Assembly: GCF_027744825.2 (NCBI RefSeq)
Contig: NC_071334.1
Coordinates: 4,607,437-4,671,436 of the forward strand
Source: Synchiropus splendidus
Taxonomy: Eukaryota; Chordata; Actinopteri; Syngnathiformes; Callionymidae
DNA length: 64,000 nt
Reading direction: 5' to 3'
Part shown: positions 1 to 12,127 of the stretch, piece by piece
Layout: the number at the start of each line of letters is the position of its first letter
Numbering within the stretch: the first letter of the stretch is position 1
Program-made: the position numbers and the translations under genes
Notes under the pieces: generated by a model
The model's input: the letters and a program-made list of their open reading frames with translations, nothing else
Databases searched by the model: none
Told to the model about the DNA's origin: nothing

Positions 1-779
1 GAGAAAAGTGAGAAAATATCATTCACCAACCAACCTCCCCCCCTTCTCCATCTCTCTTACGTTACAGTTATTTAAACATCAATAGCCATTCGTCATCTTT
101 AGAACACACTCTTTCGCGTATTGATGTTTGTATATGATCATTACTTTTGGTCCTGCGCAGTTCGCGAAGACTGCGTCGGCCTCAATAGGATCCAATACTG
201 CAAGCTCTGCATTCAAACCCCCAACTCACACACAAAAAAAAGCCAATATATGGTCCCCCAAGACATTCAGTAAAACCATCTCAGTCTTCAGGAACATTCG
301 AGTGGAGTCAAACTGTTTAGTTATAGTGATTTTGACTCAGGTCAATTCCTAAAGGTTGCTTTTTTCTGTCTTTACACGTTTACATCTCACTTCTTCAGTT
401 GGCTTTTTCCTGTCTAGTTCAACCACCACTCTTCTTCTCTTCATTTGACTATTTTTCAGCCACAGAAATCTTGCTGTCGTTTTACTCGACTTTTTTTTTT
501 CTCCTATTTCAACAGTCTAGCGTTTTTTCTAGGCAGAATGGTTATACTGCCTCTCCATCTTGTTCTTGGTTTGCCACTTGGTCTGTCCCTCGCCTGACTC
601 TGAACATGCCTGGGAAACCTCAAATATAAAGACAGGTGGAAAGACGCCTCACAGGTAAACACAAGTCAGTTAACCTGAAAAACTGCTTCAGGCTGACCAT
701 TGCGAAGAGAGTCTTAGCGCAAAGTTAAAATCCACTGCTCATGGAGGAAAAGTAAGATAGTAGCTTCTACAGGTGTAAA
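1..779. other. non-coding, nothing recognised
   Basis: A/T-rich unique sequence with short poly-T and poly-A runs (491-500, 777-788). Short open frames show no known motif and have no plausible splice context. Confidence 0.5.
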
Positions 780-815
780 AAAAAAAAATATTGCTACACT
801 CAAATATCGCGATAC
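780..815 (+). repeat. dispersed repeat fragment, inverted partner at 3.47 kb
   Basis: ATATTGCTACACTCAAATAT followed by CGCGATACTT matches the reverse complement of 3467-3499 with one mismatch over about 30 bp. It is probably the end of a dispersed element; both copies touch A/T-rich simple sequence. Confidence 0.55.
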
Positions 816-1005
816 TTGATGAGTGTGATATTGGCCAGACTTTTTAAAGTCGGATATAACAGTATTTAATACATAGATATATGGATATTCGGCTGCATTT
901 GTGACATATATATACATAATAATAACATTTTCTTTTTGTACGCTGGAGCTCTTAAACTCAATAAACTGACTTATATCTGATTTCCCTCCCTAAAATGATG
1001 GCTAT

Positions 1006-1100
1006 TGTTACAATATATTGTTCCAACAGTATTGTAATATATCATACTGTATCGTATCACCACGCCTGTATCGTGATACGTATCGTATCACAAGAAACCA
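1006..1100 (+). repeat. 'gtatcgtgatac' dispersed repeat, copy 1
   Basis: About 95 bp rich in overlapping near-palindromes (TGTATCGTGATACGTATCG). It aligns along its length with the reverse complement of 14285-14392. Such ATCG-periodic fragments are common in teleost genomes and are probably remnants of a non-autonomous DNA transposon. Confidence 0.55.
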
Positions 1101-3465
1101 ACAATACACAGCAGTAGTAGTTTTCAGATTTGGATTACTTTTGTCTTTTTTGGAAACTTCTTATTTCATTTCATCTTTGTAGGTATGGATTATAGTAAGA
1201 TAATAAATCAGGTGTAAGAAACCTACATCATTTCTTAAAAGCTTTTACCCCATCGGTAAAAAAAAAACTTTAGTACAGTATCTGTTGTCTTCAGGGTTGA
1301 AGTGGGAATTTCACCAATTGAGGGTCAATAGTTATAAACCAAAAAAAAAAAAAATCAATTCATTCAATTGTGAAACTGAATGTTTTCATCAGCATATGTT
1401 TTTTTAGGGACGCGGTTAAAAATGTGTGGATTCTGGTGAGTGCGGAGTCTAAAGTTCATTGCAAGTTAGTGCTTGCGTGTTGTGCCCAAGCCTCCATCCA
1501 CAGATAATGAGCCTGGAAGAAGACGGAAAAAAAAAAAAAAAGATGAAAGGAAAACAGAAAAGGGATGGACGGGAGGTGGAGAGGGGAGGCAGGACAATAA
1601 ACTGTGAGAAAAATCAATCGAATTATTTAAATGAAAAGTTGTGTTCTGTTCGCACGCGAGGACGCCAAGTTCTTTTTGGGCATTTCTGATGCAGCCGTCC
1701 AGTCGCAGCAAATGAGTCGCATCTTTGGACGGGAAGCAAACAAGAAGAGGGGTGGCAGAGGAAGGGAGTTGGGAGGGGGGGGGATGGATTGAGGGGAAGA
1801 AGGAGGAGGATGAGAAGAAGTGGGGGGGAGGTGTGGAGGGGCACAGAAATAAACCCTTTTCCCATCTGATGAGCAGCTTGTCCATAATTCTGAATCCTCA
1901 TTTCTTGCCAAGTCTGCTTCCTGATACAGAAACACGATAAGTGCAGATTTGTTGAAAAGATTTGTTCATCTTGTTCTCCCCTTTCTTGAGGCCTTCGAGC
2001 GCGGCATCCTTCAAAGTTGCACCTCGTGAGAAATGGTGAAAAAAAAAAAGAAAAAAGTCTGCCACACACACAAAAGTACGGAAGGATTCATCTTGTCAGT
2101 GTCCAATAGCGGACAGATGATGCAGCCATCTTGAGATCGTTTGTCATCTGTCGGGCGGTGTTGACCTTGCAACAAACGCCGGGCCGTGGCACTGATATCA
2201 TCTTTTACAGCAAGAGGAGTGAGGCGGGGAGGAGAGAGGGGGCGCCGTTGTTTTCAATAATAAAGACAACATTTATGTCTCCAATTTGCGCTGCCAGTTA
2301 AAAGCGGCACAAACATGGAAATCCATTACGGAATGCTTCTTAAAAGTGTGACCAATCCTTGTTCAGTCAATTAGAGTCTGGAGACGGAGAATATGATGTT
2401 TGTCTGTTTAGCCCCCCAACGCATACAGATCAGCCTGGATTTGATGATGGGAAGAGAGATGGAGAAGAGATGGAAGGACGGATGGGCAGCGGCAGCCGCC
2501 AAGCTCTGCTTATCTCCTTTCTTCTCTGGGTGCTTTCCCTCTGACGTACCCCTCCCCTTCTACGTACAAAAGCATTAATGTGCACAGCTATGTGATTTGC
2601 CATTGTTCTGTGTTTAAAAGCTTAAAGAGGGACGCTGCTTGTGTAACTGGCAGAGTTAGTGGTGCACGGCAGTGTCCAAAAAAGCCTGTACTTCAAGTTG
2701 CGAGCTGAAAAAAATAGGCCACATAAAAAGGGGGGTAATAGAAAAGCAGTTAATAAGCACCAATACCCCAGAAAGAGCAGGGATATGGCTTCACATTAAA
2801 ACAGATTTATCTTAAAGTATGGTGTTAATCCCTCCAGTTTTAATCCCCCCTTTTCCTCTTTCTTCACGCAACATTTTTCCAGCCTAAAAAAAAAAAAAAA
2901 AAAAAATACTATAAACCATAAACTTCTTACCATTTTGGAAACTGGCAAAAGCGGAGAGGCCTGAGTTTACAAGGATTCCTGGCCAGTGATTCACCGACTC
3001 ATCCCTCTCACAACAGATTATTCAACGAAAGAGGAAGTGGAGCGAAGGACACAAAGGACAAAAGGGAAAAAAAAAAAAAAGAGCAAATTTGTTTGCCCTA
3101 ACCCAGATGACGATAATTGTGACGGTGGGAGATGGCGGAGGGTGTCGCCGCAGTTTCTCCCTTGTTGTTGGCAAGGCTGTCTCGATAGACAATAGAGAAT
3201 GGACAGTGAGTCACTCACTTAAGGTTCGGATGTAGCGCAAGTCAAGCGACACGCTCACGGTAAACAGAATGGTCAACTGTCGTTTGAAATTCGCCAGAAA
3301 ATCCTCTTCTAGCTGTAAAAGGAAGTGGAGATGTGACTGTTCTAGCATGTGGATATACAGGTCCAAGTCATGGTATGCAAGACTCTTTTTTTCCTCCACA
3401 CGGGACTGGGACCGTTGGTCACCCAAGTTTAACAAAATCCAAAAATATATTTTTTTTTTTTTTTT
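1101..3465. other. non-coding; purine-rich and poly-A stretches
   Basis: No gene recognised. The 1.5-1.9 kb stretch is a long purine-rich (GGA/GAA) region; the open frames through it are low-complexity artefacts. Poly-A runs lie at 1526-1539, 2885-2905 and 3067-3080. The 2.13-2.34 kb part is unique and balanced in composition, with homeodomain-like TAAT/ATTA cores, and may be conserved non-coding sequence. Confidence 0.4.
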
Positions 3466-3466
3466 T

Positions 3467-3493
3467 TTTAAGTATCACGATATTTGAGTGTAG

Positions 3494-3581
<88 letters not shown>

Positions 3582-3635
3582 TTTTATTTATTCATTTATT
3601 TATTTTTATTTTATTTATTTATTTATTTATTAGTT
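3467..3635. repeat. (AT)n array with flanking (TTTA)n tract
   Basis: A repeat end (AAGTATCACGATATTTGAGT) runs directly into a pure (AT)n of about 83 bp at 3496-3578, then a (TTTA)n-like tract to about 3632. A poly-T run of about 22 nt sits just upstream. Confidence 0.9.
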
Positions 3636-3639
3636 TTTT

Positions 3640-5306
3640 TGTCTACACAGCCCCACACTCGGATATCACTTATATACCTGTATATATCACTTCATTGTCT
3701 AAAACAACTTATCAGATGAATGAAAACAAGATTCCTAAAGACACCAGTAGCATCTCAGCAGAAGCAAACTTTTATATGAAAAACAAACAAGAACAATAAA
3801 CAAAACAAGGCCATTTGATTCATAACAGGAAGTTTTCTGTGTCATAGCAAAATACTGGACTAGATCTGTTCATTCACCAGAACTGAAATATCAAGTGAAA
3901 ATATCCAAAAAACCTTTTGGGGCCTTTAAAAGATAGCGTTCTTATTTGGTTTGTTTTCACTTGACCGACACAGATTTGAAGTTTGGAGTCATGTGTTTCA
4001 GCCCCTTTTATGAAACCAAAAGAGAGGACCTTTGACACCAGGGATTAAGTCTAACATCGAAGACTCTGTCGTGGGAAGAATGGTGGGGGGAAAAAGAAAT
4101 GGCCTCTGCATAATCTCCTCACATCTTGTCATCTTGCCCTGTACATATGTGTCTGTCCACAGCAGCAAGCTTGTGAAGAAGAAGAAGGCATGTGGGTGTT
4201 GAAAGACCCCAGCAAAGATCATGAATATTTCATTCATATTTTGTGTGTGTGTGTGTCGTCGGAAAACAGGTTGGACTCTCCGTCTCCTTTCCCAAACCAA
4301 CAAAGCCCACATTGTCACATGCGAACTTTGCAGATCCTGAATAATTTCAGCGCTAGGCACAGACAATATTGAAACGATACAACAGGGCTCATATGACGGC
4401 TTTATGGAAGACACATTCAGAGGGGTGAAAGAAAAAAGAAATGGCGGTTCTTTTGCTAACAGTTCGAGATGAGGATCAGGGGCCAGTTATTAGCTCAGCT
4501 GTGGAACAAAGAGTTTCAGTGTTGGAGGGAAGATTAGGGCTGAGCCAGTTACTGTACCTTTCAAAAAGCAACATGTAACCATATCTGTTTTAAAAGGACG
4601 ATTCATATTACTGTGAATGCATGAGAAAACCTGTTCCCATCCCTGCGAACCAGGAAACTCTAATCCGGCCCGTAATGACCCTCAATTGCAGGCCTGGCCT
4701 TTTGTGCAGACGGGGGGAAAACAGCCCATTTTAAGAAAGACGGCGATATTAATTGTTGTTTGTAATGATGTAAAACAGCTTCTGACAGCACAGTGGCGCG
4801 TATTGTGCTCGGCGGCGGCCACTCTGGGCTTGTTGCTGGGGTGCAGACAAGGGTGGTACACAACAAAAATTAGGTTATATTTGAAGTCATATATTAACCA
4901 GATTAAAATGGATCTGCTGGTTGACCAGGAGTGATGGGAAGAGGGGGCAGAACATGAAGGAACCTTTTGCTGGGCTGGAAATAATCTGACTGTTGACCTT
5001 TTTCTTGAAAACATTTCACATTTATTGCAAAATATAAGTGATCTATTTCACTCATAATCCTAATCCTCTTATTTTGCTTTTAAATATTGGTATTTCTTTC
5101 CCTAAATCCAGTCTCATGACATTTCTATTATTTTGTTTTTCACATGATAAACAACTTAAACCACTTCCAATTTTCTCTTATTTATAAACTATGAAACATA
5201 TATTACAAATAAGTAATAATAATAAATAAGCGTAATAAGTTAAGTTTCATTCTCAACTTAATTAAAAAAAATAAATAAATAAATAAAAATCATTCTCTTC
5301 ATATGA

Positions 5307-5308
<2 letters not shown>
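3640..5308. other. non-coding, nothing recognised
   Basis: Unique A/T-rich sequence with a short (GT)n at about 4241-4256 and an ATAAATA tract at 5265-5288. No exon-like frame with splice sites was recognised. Confidence 0.45.

Positions 5309-5358
<50 letters not shown>
5309..5358. repeat. (AT)n microsatellite
   Basis: Pure AT dinucleotide array of about 50 bp, followed by a GATAGAGA stretch. Confidence 0.95.
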
Positions 5359-5361
<3 letters not shown>

Positions 5362-8300
5362 TAGAGATAGAGAGAATATACATATTTTATTATTGTACGA
5401 GTGTAATGTGAATCTAATAATAATGATATTTAAATGTTGCTATATTATAAATGTTTTAAATCTCATGTTTGTTTTTCCTATTTTGTAATGTGAGCAAACA
5501 ATAAAAACAGCTCTATATTCTTGCCAAAATTGGGCCGCAGGACCATCAAATATTCATGACTGACGGGGCGGATGCAGGATAGAGAGACTAAATGCTAAAT
5601 TCATCACACGCCATAGTAAGTTTCACACCCGAGAAGTACCTTGCAGTTTTTCAGAACGCAGCATGGCCACCTTTCAATGTCCAAAACGTGCGATTTCTGA
5701 CCCACGTCAACACAAGCGGTGACTCCTTCATGAGACCTTTTCAGATGGAGCGACCGCCATAATCTGATGGGTGGCGAAATATGATCATGTGTTTGACGGC
5801 GGTGAGTGAGTCTGAGCGAAAACAGACGAGCGGCCTGTGCCCTCGCCCTTGCTCCACCAGGTAACCTCCCTAATCCAGATTAGGTCCCCGTAATTCCAAC
5901 GAGCAAGTGTTCCGCACCGCCCTTGTTCGGGAAAACAACGTCGCTGTTTAAAAGCTGGGGTTTACAACATCGGCGTTTACACCCATCTTTGCCTCGGAAT
6001 TAAGTTCATTTTGGTTCATTTATTCGCCGCGACGCTCGCGATTCTTACGCCCCCCGCATTCCTCATCTCGCCTTCTCCTCCGCTCTCCTTTCAACTTTTT
6101 GTTTATTTAACTCTTATTTATTTGTCTGCCAGCTCTTTTTTGAAGTGGGAATCAAACATGTTCTTAGCGACTGGTCGGGATCATCCTTCCCGACAGGGAA
6201 GTAATGCGCGCTCATTTGTCCTTAATTGCCACAGAGCTTTTCAAACACGCCGACTTGCTGCCGATGCACCTGCGTGTGTGTATATATCATTTTTGTTTTT
6301 ATTAGTATCGCGGCACGCTTCCATTGATGTGGAATAACAGAGGAAATAAAAGTTGACATAGTTTCTTCTTTTCCATACCCCCCCCCCAAACTCCCTGTTT
6401 CCCTCCAACTCTGCACTTGCTCTCTGTTGTTTTTTATATATCTGTGTTTTTTCCTTGAAGTTGCGCCGGCATTGTCTCATTATGTGTCGACGAGCTGCGT
6501 AAGTGTAGTTATTATGCCTGTGTGTGTGTCTGTGCCTGCCGGTGCTCCTCACTCTCCCTCCCTCTCTCTCTCTGCGCCTGTTTCTCGACTGTCTCTCCCT
6601 GGGAGGATGAGGAGCTTTATGAGTACAACTCCTCGGAGGCGTCCTCCTCACATCTCCGGGGCGCCTGGGGATGAGAACGTTGCATTCTTAAGAGGAGCAA
6701 CTCAAACTGAACAAAGTCTACAGGAGTCGGCGAAGAAAAGAAACAAACAGCAAACTAACGAGACGGAAAGCAGAGATCATGTCAAATATATGGGGTTGGA
6801 AGGCCAATTTATAAGCCATTGTTTCATGTCTCGCGAGATTGGACTGGGACGCTGCCGAAGCAGACTTGCATATAGACATAAAAGTGTTCCGTCTGAGCGC
6901 AAACACAAATATCTTGGATATGAATGTGATCTCCAGCTCGCTGCAGCCACTCACGGATCCCACGCTGTCTCCGCTTCCTGCCTCCATAATAATGAATAGA
7001 ATAATTGTCAGTTAACTTTGCTATCACGCCGCATTCATCTCCATTTCCTTTTTAACTTGATACTGCCCTTCAATGAAATGTCCTGCGCTCGCAGGAAATG
7101 TGGCCAAGATCATAGAAGGTGTTGGCAGAGTGCAGGAGAGAGAGAGCAGAAAATGCTTTTTATCACATCTGAGGAGTCGGGAAGAGGGGAAAAAGGGAGC
7201 GACAGGTGCCTTCTTTAAGACGGCTATTGCACTTCATTGCCCTTTGAGGACAACACTATTTGCACTTTTGGGTGACGGTGATAATTCACTGCAGCGCGAA
7301 GACGTGGTTTTTAACAGGATGAAAGAATCTTAGATTGAGAAGTGTCAGGCAATTTCTCTTATTTTAAGCATGGACTTCTCATTTTTTATTCTGGTTTTGA
7401 CTTCTCACAAAAATCTTATCTCAAGCGTAATAATTTTTTTACCTCGTAAAACAAGATATTTTACATCGCTGCGCCTGCGTCATCTAAATAAAACTTTTTC
7501 CTTCATTCAAGTGTTTATCATTGCTCTTAGTTCCGAGCATGTTCAGATGTTTTACGCTTAAATTTAGTACACTGTAGCGATCCAGGCTGCCTCTGGAGCA
7601 AAGGATTATGGGAGCATGGTTAAAGTGTAGCCAGGATAGGTGTTGTGTGATTATGTGAATGATCTGTCTTGTTATTCTTCGGGATGGTTGTGTCGCGTGT
7701 TCATGTTGGCCTCTCTGTCATGTTTGTCGGATATCTGTGGAGAGAACATGTGTTCTGTTACATCATGCCAGTCTACGTTTGAGTGTTTTAACTTGTTTTT
7801 TGATGTCCAATTTTTGCAGTATGTTTTATTTAAAAACACTTATTTTATAATGTGGAAATATGCTCCAGATTTACTTTATTTTGCCTAAACAAAAGAGACA
7901 TTTCCCCTTTATTTTGGCATTCATTGTCTTGTTTCTAGTCTTGATACAGAGACTCATTTTTTAAATAATGTATATTTGAATCTAGTTTCAATAGCTCACT
8001 CTCAGGCTAATTTCAAGTACTTCCTCAGCATATGGCGCTTATTTCTAGGTTTCACCATAGAATTATTATTTTTAGTGCTGAGCTTGTTTAAAGAAGACTT
8101 GTCAAGAGAAAATATCTCAATGCACGGACAGATAATTTCACTAAAATGAAGCACTTTTATTGTCTTTTATTATTAAATTTTAAATTTGGAGTACACATTT
8201 TTTGCAGTGTATATATTTGATTTGCACCCTGTTCAGTCATCTCACCACTACAGAGATGCTCAACTAGCGCCGACGACAGACGGCCTAATCTCCAGAGGAG

Positions 8301-8559
8301 TCCATGGCCTTCAGCGACAAAAGGAGAAGGGAAAGAGTGTGGGAAAGTAGATGGGCGTGCTTGAAGAAGAGCGTATATTACACTGGAAAAAAAGTGTGGT
8401 TGGTATTTTTCTTTAAAAGTGTGTACACCACAAAGACGGCACTAGGAGAAGACGTGAATTACTGCCTTGTTTGAGAGTAAATGTAAACACATAAACACGC
8501 CATAGTTCTCACTATCAATGCTCAGTCTGAGGGCCTAAGTCAATCTAGTACTTTTACCA
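5359..8559. other. non-coding, mostly unique sequence
   Basis: No gene recognised. 5.52-6.0 and 6.6-7.1 kb are low-repeat, moderate-GC stretches that could be conserved non-coding DNA. The 190-codon frame at 6427-6999 has Ser/Pro/Arg-rich composition, no motif and no splice context, and is rejected as a gene. 7.3-8.25 kb is A/T-rich with nothing recognisable. Confidence 0.4.
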
Positions 8560-8660
8560 GCATGAATCCACCAGATAACCCGATCCATACCCGCATAAGA
8601 TTAGAACCAGACGTTTCGGCAAACTTCGCCATCAGCAAAGACTCACCATCCTAAAAAAAA
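8560..8660 (-). mobile_element. possible Penelope/LINE 3'-end relic with hammerhead-like core
   Basis: Minus strand reads CTGATGGCGAAGTTTGCC then GAAACGTC (8635-8608), next to a run of 12 T on the minus strand. CTGATGA...CGAAAC...GTC is the layout of the hammerhead ribozyme that often ends Penelope-like elements. Here the core has CTGATGG instead of CTGATGA, stem II is only 3 bp (GGC/GCC) and stem I is not formed. If real, it is a decayed fragment. Confidence 0.22.
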
Positions 8661-8794
8661 AAAAGGTTTATTGGTTTTTATTTTAATGTCTGGGAGCACT
8701 TGGGTGTGTCTGGTGCGAGGTAGATGCTTGGAGAGGAAAGTCTTATTGGCAAGTGCTTTACTGTAACATTAGTTTTAGAGACAGATGAAGTATT

Positions 8795-8945
8795 GTAGGC
8801 AAGACCACATCAACCCAGAACAAGACATTATCAAGACTGGGGAGTAACCAGCCCGAAACAAGACCAAGATACTTGGAGGTCGAGACCGAGGTGAGACATT
8901 TGGAGGTCGAGAGCAAGACAAAACCAAGACCAACATGAAAACTCT
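8795..8945. repeat. imperfect GAGACCAAGAC-type minisatellite
   Basis: Repeated AAGACCA, GGTCGAGA and TTGGAGGTCGAGA blocks at irregular spacing. TTGGAGGTCGAGA occurs twice about 30 bp apart. Confidence 0.5.
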
Positions 8946-9894
8946 CAGGCAGCAAGGCCACTTCATATTTGCTATAGAATTTGGGGAAGATTCCAGGAGT
9001 TGCTTCAAGCAAACTGCAAAACATTATTGATTTTGAACTGAGAAATTATGATCAGTCGAAAATATACATCGAAAAAAAGCACCTGTTCCTGCGCCATGTC
9101 ACTTCTAAAATAAAAGAATAACATCTATTGAAACTTGACTATGGAAGTCAAACAGAGGCGGAACAAAGGTTTGTCAGCATCACACAATAGAGGTCTCAGG
9201 TGTATAGTTATATAGCAGGGTATGTCCTTGTTGTCGCATTGTAGAGACGTCTTCACTGAACAGAACTGGGAAGGAAATAAGACTGAGATCGCAGCCAAGC
9301 TGATGAGAGGAGCTGTACGAGTGCCAGAAAGTGTAGCTGCTCATCTGGTGTTCTTTTAGAATCTCTCTGACATAATGTGAGTGGAGCTCCGCGAGAAAAT
9401 ACACTTTTAGTTATTCAGACCCGTCTGCTGAAGACATGAATGAGTGTGAAAGGCCAGTACTTGTCTCGAATTTTCAAGCTGAAACCTTTAAGTAGTAATC
9501 CCGTCCGCACGACGATGCTTTTTACGGGAACAGGTTCGCAGAAAGTTGAGGCTGTGAGGAAGAGAATTCACAAAATGTGGTTCTTCTCAGTTGTTGGTTC
9601 TCTAAAGGACAGAAAAATGCAGTCTATTAAGGGACAATACTTCTTACCAGGGGGACAAGAACGTACACTTCCCTCGACTCCCCCCAAAAAATTCATGTCA
9701 TGGTTGGAGTTGTCAAAATGCCATCGTTTTATTTTCTGAAATATATTCAGCTGGGGCCATGAGACAGAATATAAGTGTGCGTGGGGTCAAGTGCCCAAAG
9801 GTGGTGATGTGTTTGTGAAAGAAACATTCCAACCATTTCGATAAAAAGACACGCAAGACTGAGAAAATGACTCAATAAGCCACTGCAGATTTAT
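8946..9894. other. non-coding, nothing recognised
   Basis: Unique sequence. A short plus-strand frame near 9.22-9.36 kb and another at 9440-9739 look mildly protein-like but match no family I know and have no supporting splice sites. Confidence 0.4.
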
Positions 9895-9896
9895 TT

Positions 9897-9955
9897 ACAA
9901 CCACATCTGGACAGTCGAACCAGTGACCTTCGAGTGAGCGACGCCATCCAACAAA
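9897..9955 (-). mobile_element. V-SINE/DANA-like tRNA-derived SINE head (relic)
   Basis: Minus strand GATGGCGTCGCTCACTCGA followed by AGGTCACTGGTTCGACTGTC resembles the tRNA-derived head of fish V-SINEs (consensus form GTCGCCTCAC...AAGGTCGCTGGTTCGA). A pol III B-box-like GGTTCGACTGTCC occupies 9921-9909. The tRNA head is truncated and no tail is recognised. Confidence 0.42.
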
Positions 9956-10980
9956 GGACCCAATGTCCCACACAACAATTCTAAAAAGTATGTCAGTGTA
10001 TTTCTGTTTTTTTTTCCAGAATGAAAAAAAAAAATTCTGAAACTTAGTCCACATTTGCACTGAACAAGTTCCTCTTCAGTACCATATGATTTACTGCCAT
10101 GAGATGATTTAGCTTACTGTAATATGCTAGTATCGTGAGAAACTGTTCTTGTTGTGTGGCTATTAATGTGCACGTGTGTAGAGCCCGCCGTTCTTAACTT
10201 AAACCAGTGAAGGCTAGAATCAGTTCAGACTCGCCAACTATTGAACAAACCTGCCGCGAGGGTTCATTTTTGACGGCGTTTCACACGCAGCACACGAGCA
10301 CGGATATTACTATAATTAAAATGACCCGCACTTTACCCTGTGTACATGTATTAGAATGCATCTGTCTCTTCATCTACGAACATGTAATTGAGTTTGTGCG
10401 GCTGAATATGATGCGCCTTTCACACTGAACACACACAAACTCTTTTTTTTTCTTTTCTACTTAACCACTTATATTTGAGCCACATGCAATTGGAAAAAAA
10501 ATAATACAAATAATAATAATATTTTTTTTTCTATATTATACATATAGATTGTTTAGAGATATTGAAACATAACTTAATAAAAACAATAAAAAATAAGAAG
10601 CATCTACAATATATAACTAAATTAAAATGATTGAAAAAACAATAATATAAGACACAACAGTCCTTGAATGTTCTACTCTGGTAAAAATCACCTAGCGCCT
10701 CACCTTTTTTGGTGTAAACCAGTTTACTAGCAGTACTTCACTTCTGCATCCACAAACCCAGTCCTGCCTGTCAATCACAGCCTCCAGCGTCACGTCTCTA
10801 CACTTAACGTATTAAATGAACGAGGGAGTTGAGGTAATGTAAGTAATATGACATGAAGACCAGTGTTGGCGAGCGGTCGTGGCATGTCCGCCGCCGTTTG
10901 AATAATGTAATACTTCACGTTTGATAATGCGCGGCTATAGATAGGTCTGTGCTGTAGCCAGGTATCGATTGTGCCGAGCA
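9956..10980. other. non-coding, A/T-rich, nothing recognised
   Basis: Poly-T/A runs around 10008, 10025, 10443 and 10523, and an A/T-rich stretch at 10.49-10.64 kb. No gene or clear repeat. Confidence 0.4.
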
Positions 10981-10984
10981 CATC

Positions 10985-11420
10985 TACAGTACAGCAAATG
11001 GTGCGGCTTCATATCAATCTCTGCGTTCTGTACATGTGGGTAAGCAGATACGATACGGCAGATTGCGGCGGCGACCCGGCGAGCGACGGCTGCTCTTAAT
11101 GACATTTATTGATAAATCCAATTCCTGCTTCGGCTGTTTAGGCAGGTGCAGTTTCACAGCACAGAGGTGTGAATGTATTGTGTATCCGTCATATGTCAGA
11201 GTGCAAGTAGATTCATCTGCGTTACCCCCTCCCCGCCGCCCTCCTCCTCTGGGCATACTAATGAAGAGACGGCCACTCCAGACGTGCCGTGCGTGCCCTA
11301 CAATGGCTCCCGCAGATTCATGGGAGAATTTCAATATTAATGATTTATGCCGTATTTGCATGCAAACCTAATGCAAACCCACTCCAGATAATCACATTTT
11401 GCCAGGTCTGAATTGAGTTT
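10985..11420. promoter_or_regulatory. candidate conserved enhancer with palindromic POU/octamer motif
   Basis: Low-repeat sequence of balanced composition. At 11353-11360 ATTTGCAT overlaps its own inverse to make the perfect 12-bp palindrome TTTGCATGCAAA (11355-11366), followed by ATGCAAAC at 11371-11378. ATTAATGATTTATG lies just upstream. Octamer (POU) and homeodomain sites clustered like this are typical of vertebrate neural enhancers. Function and conservation are inference. Confidence 0.33.
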
Positions 11421-12084
11421 TACGGACATCTTGGCTACCCCCGTCGTTGCTGCCCACCAAATAACTGTGGAATCTGCGGCGCGTGCTCTTCACACTGCGG
11501 GTGACCCCTAGCACAAGGGCTTTACAAGTGGTCACTTGAAGAGGCCCGGTAATAGCCTCTGTTTTACTATGAAAGAAGTGCTTCTAGGCTACGCAGTAAC
11601 ACCGAATTCATGTAATAGCATCTCCTGCGCGGTTGATGGAAGAGGGACAATTATAAAATATGACGGTTTGTGATCGGCTTTGACGCCAATGTCTGCAAAC
11701 TATTACATTGAAAATAATGCCACCAAAACTTAAGTACACTTGGATACATATCCATGTCCATTAGCTCCCATAGTACAGGCTAGCCAAGCAAGAAAAACTT
11801 GGCAATTTTTTATTGTAGTATTGGGCATTCATTCCCACATTTGTGGAAGAAAGGGAAGGTTCTTATTGAATATGCGACTCAGTTTAACATCCATACCTTT
11901 TAGCAACCGCAAGCTACTCCAAGGGCACTGTGTGACCCAACGGGCTGCCGTCAGTTCAGTACACACTTCTGAAATATTCTTATTATATAACGGATGATAT
12001 ATGATATTCCTCTCAAATATGTGAGGATACCTGAGTTTACAATAATTACCAATGGTATATCAAAAAAGGAATGGCAAAGTCAAA

Positions 12085-12127
12085 CATAATAAGATGGTTA
12101 TAATCTTATTATAACCATCTTATTATG
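12085..12127. repeat. perfect 20-bp inverted repeat (hairpin, 3-nt loop)
   Basis: CATAATAAGATGGTTATAAT (12085-12104), loop CTT, then its exact reverse complement (12108-12127). It sits exactly where the left terminus of the adjacent transposon should be. Confidence 0.93.

Noticed and set aside
6427..6999. 190-codon plus-strand open frame
   Set aside because: Low-complexity Ser/Pro start driven by CT-rich sequence, no motif and no exon signals.
9218..9360. Short plus-strand frame (SHCRDVFTEQNWEGNKTEIA...)
   Set aside because: Protein-like composition but only about 45 codons, no known family and no splice support.
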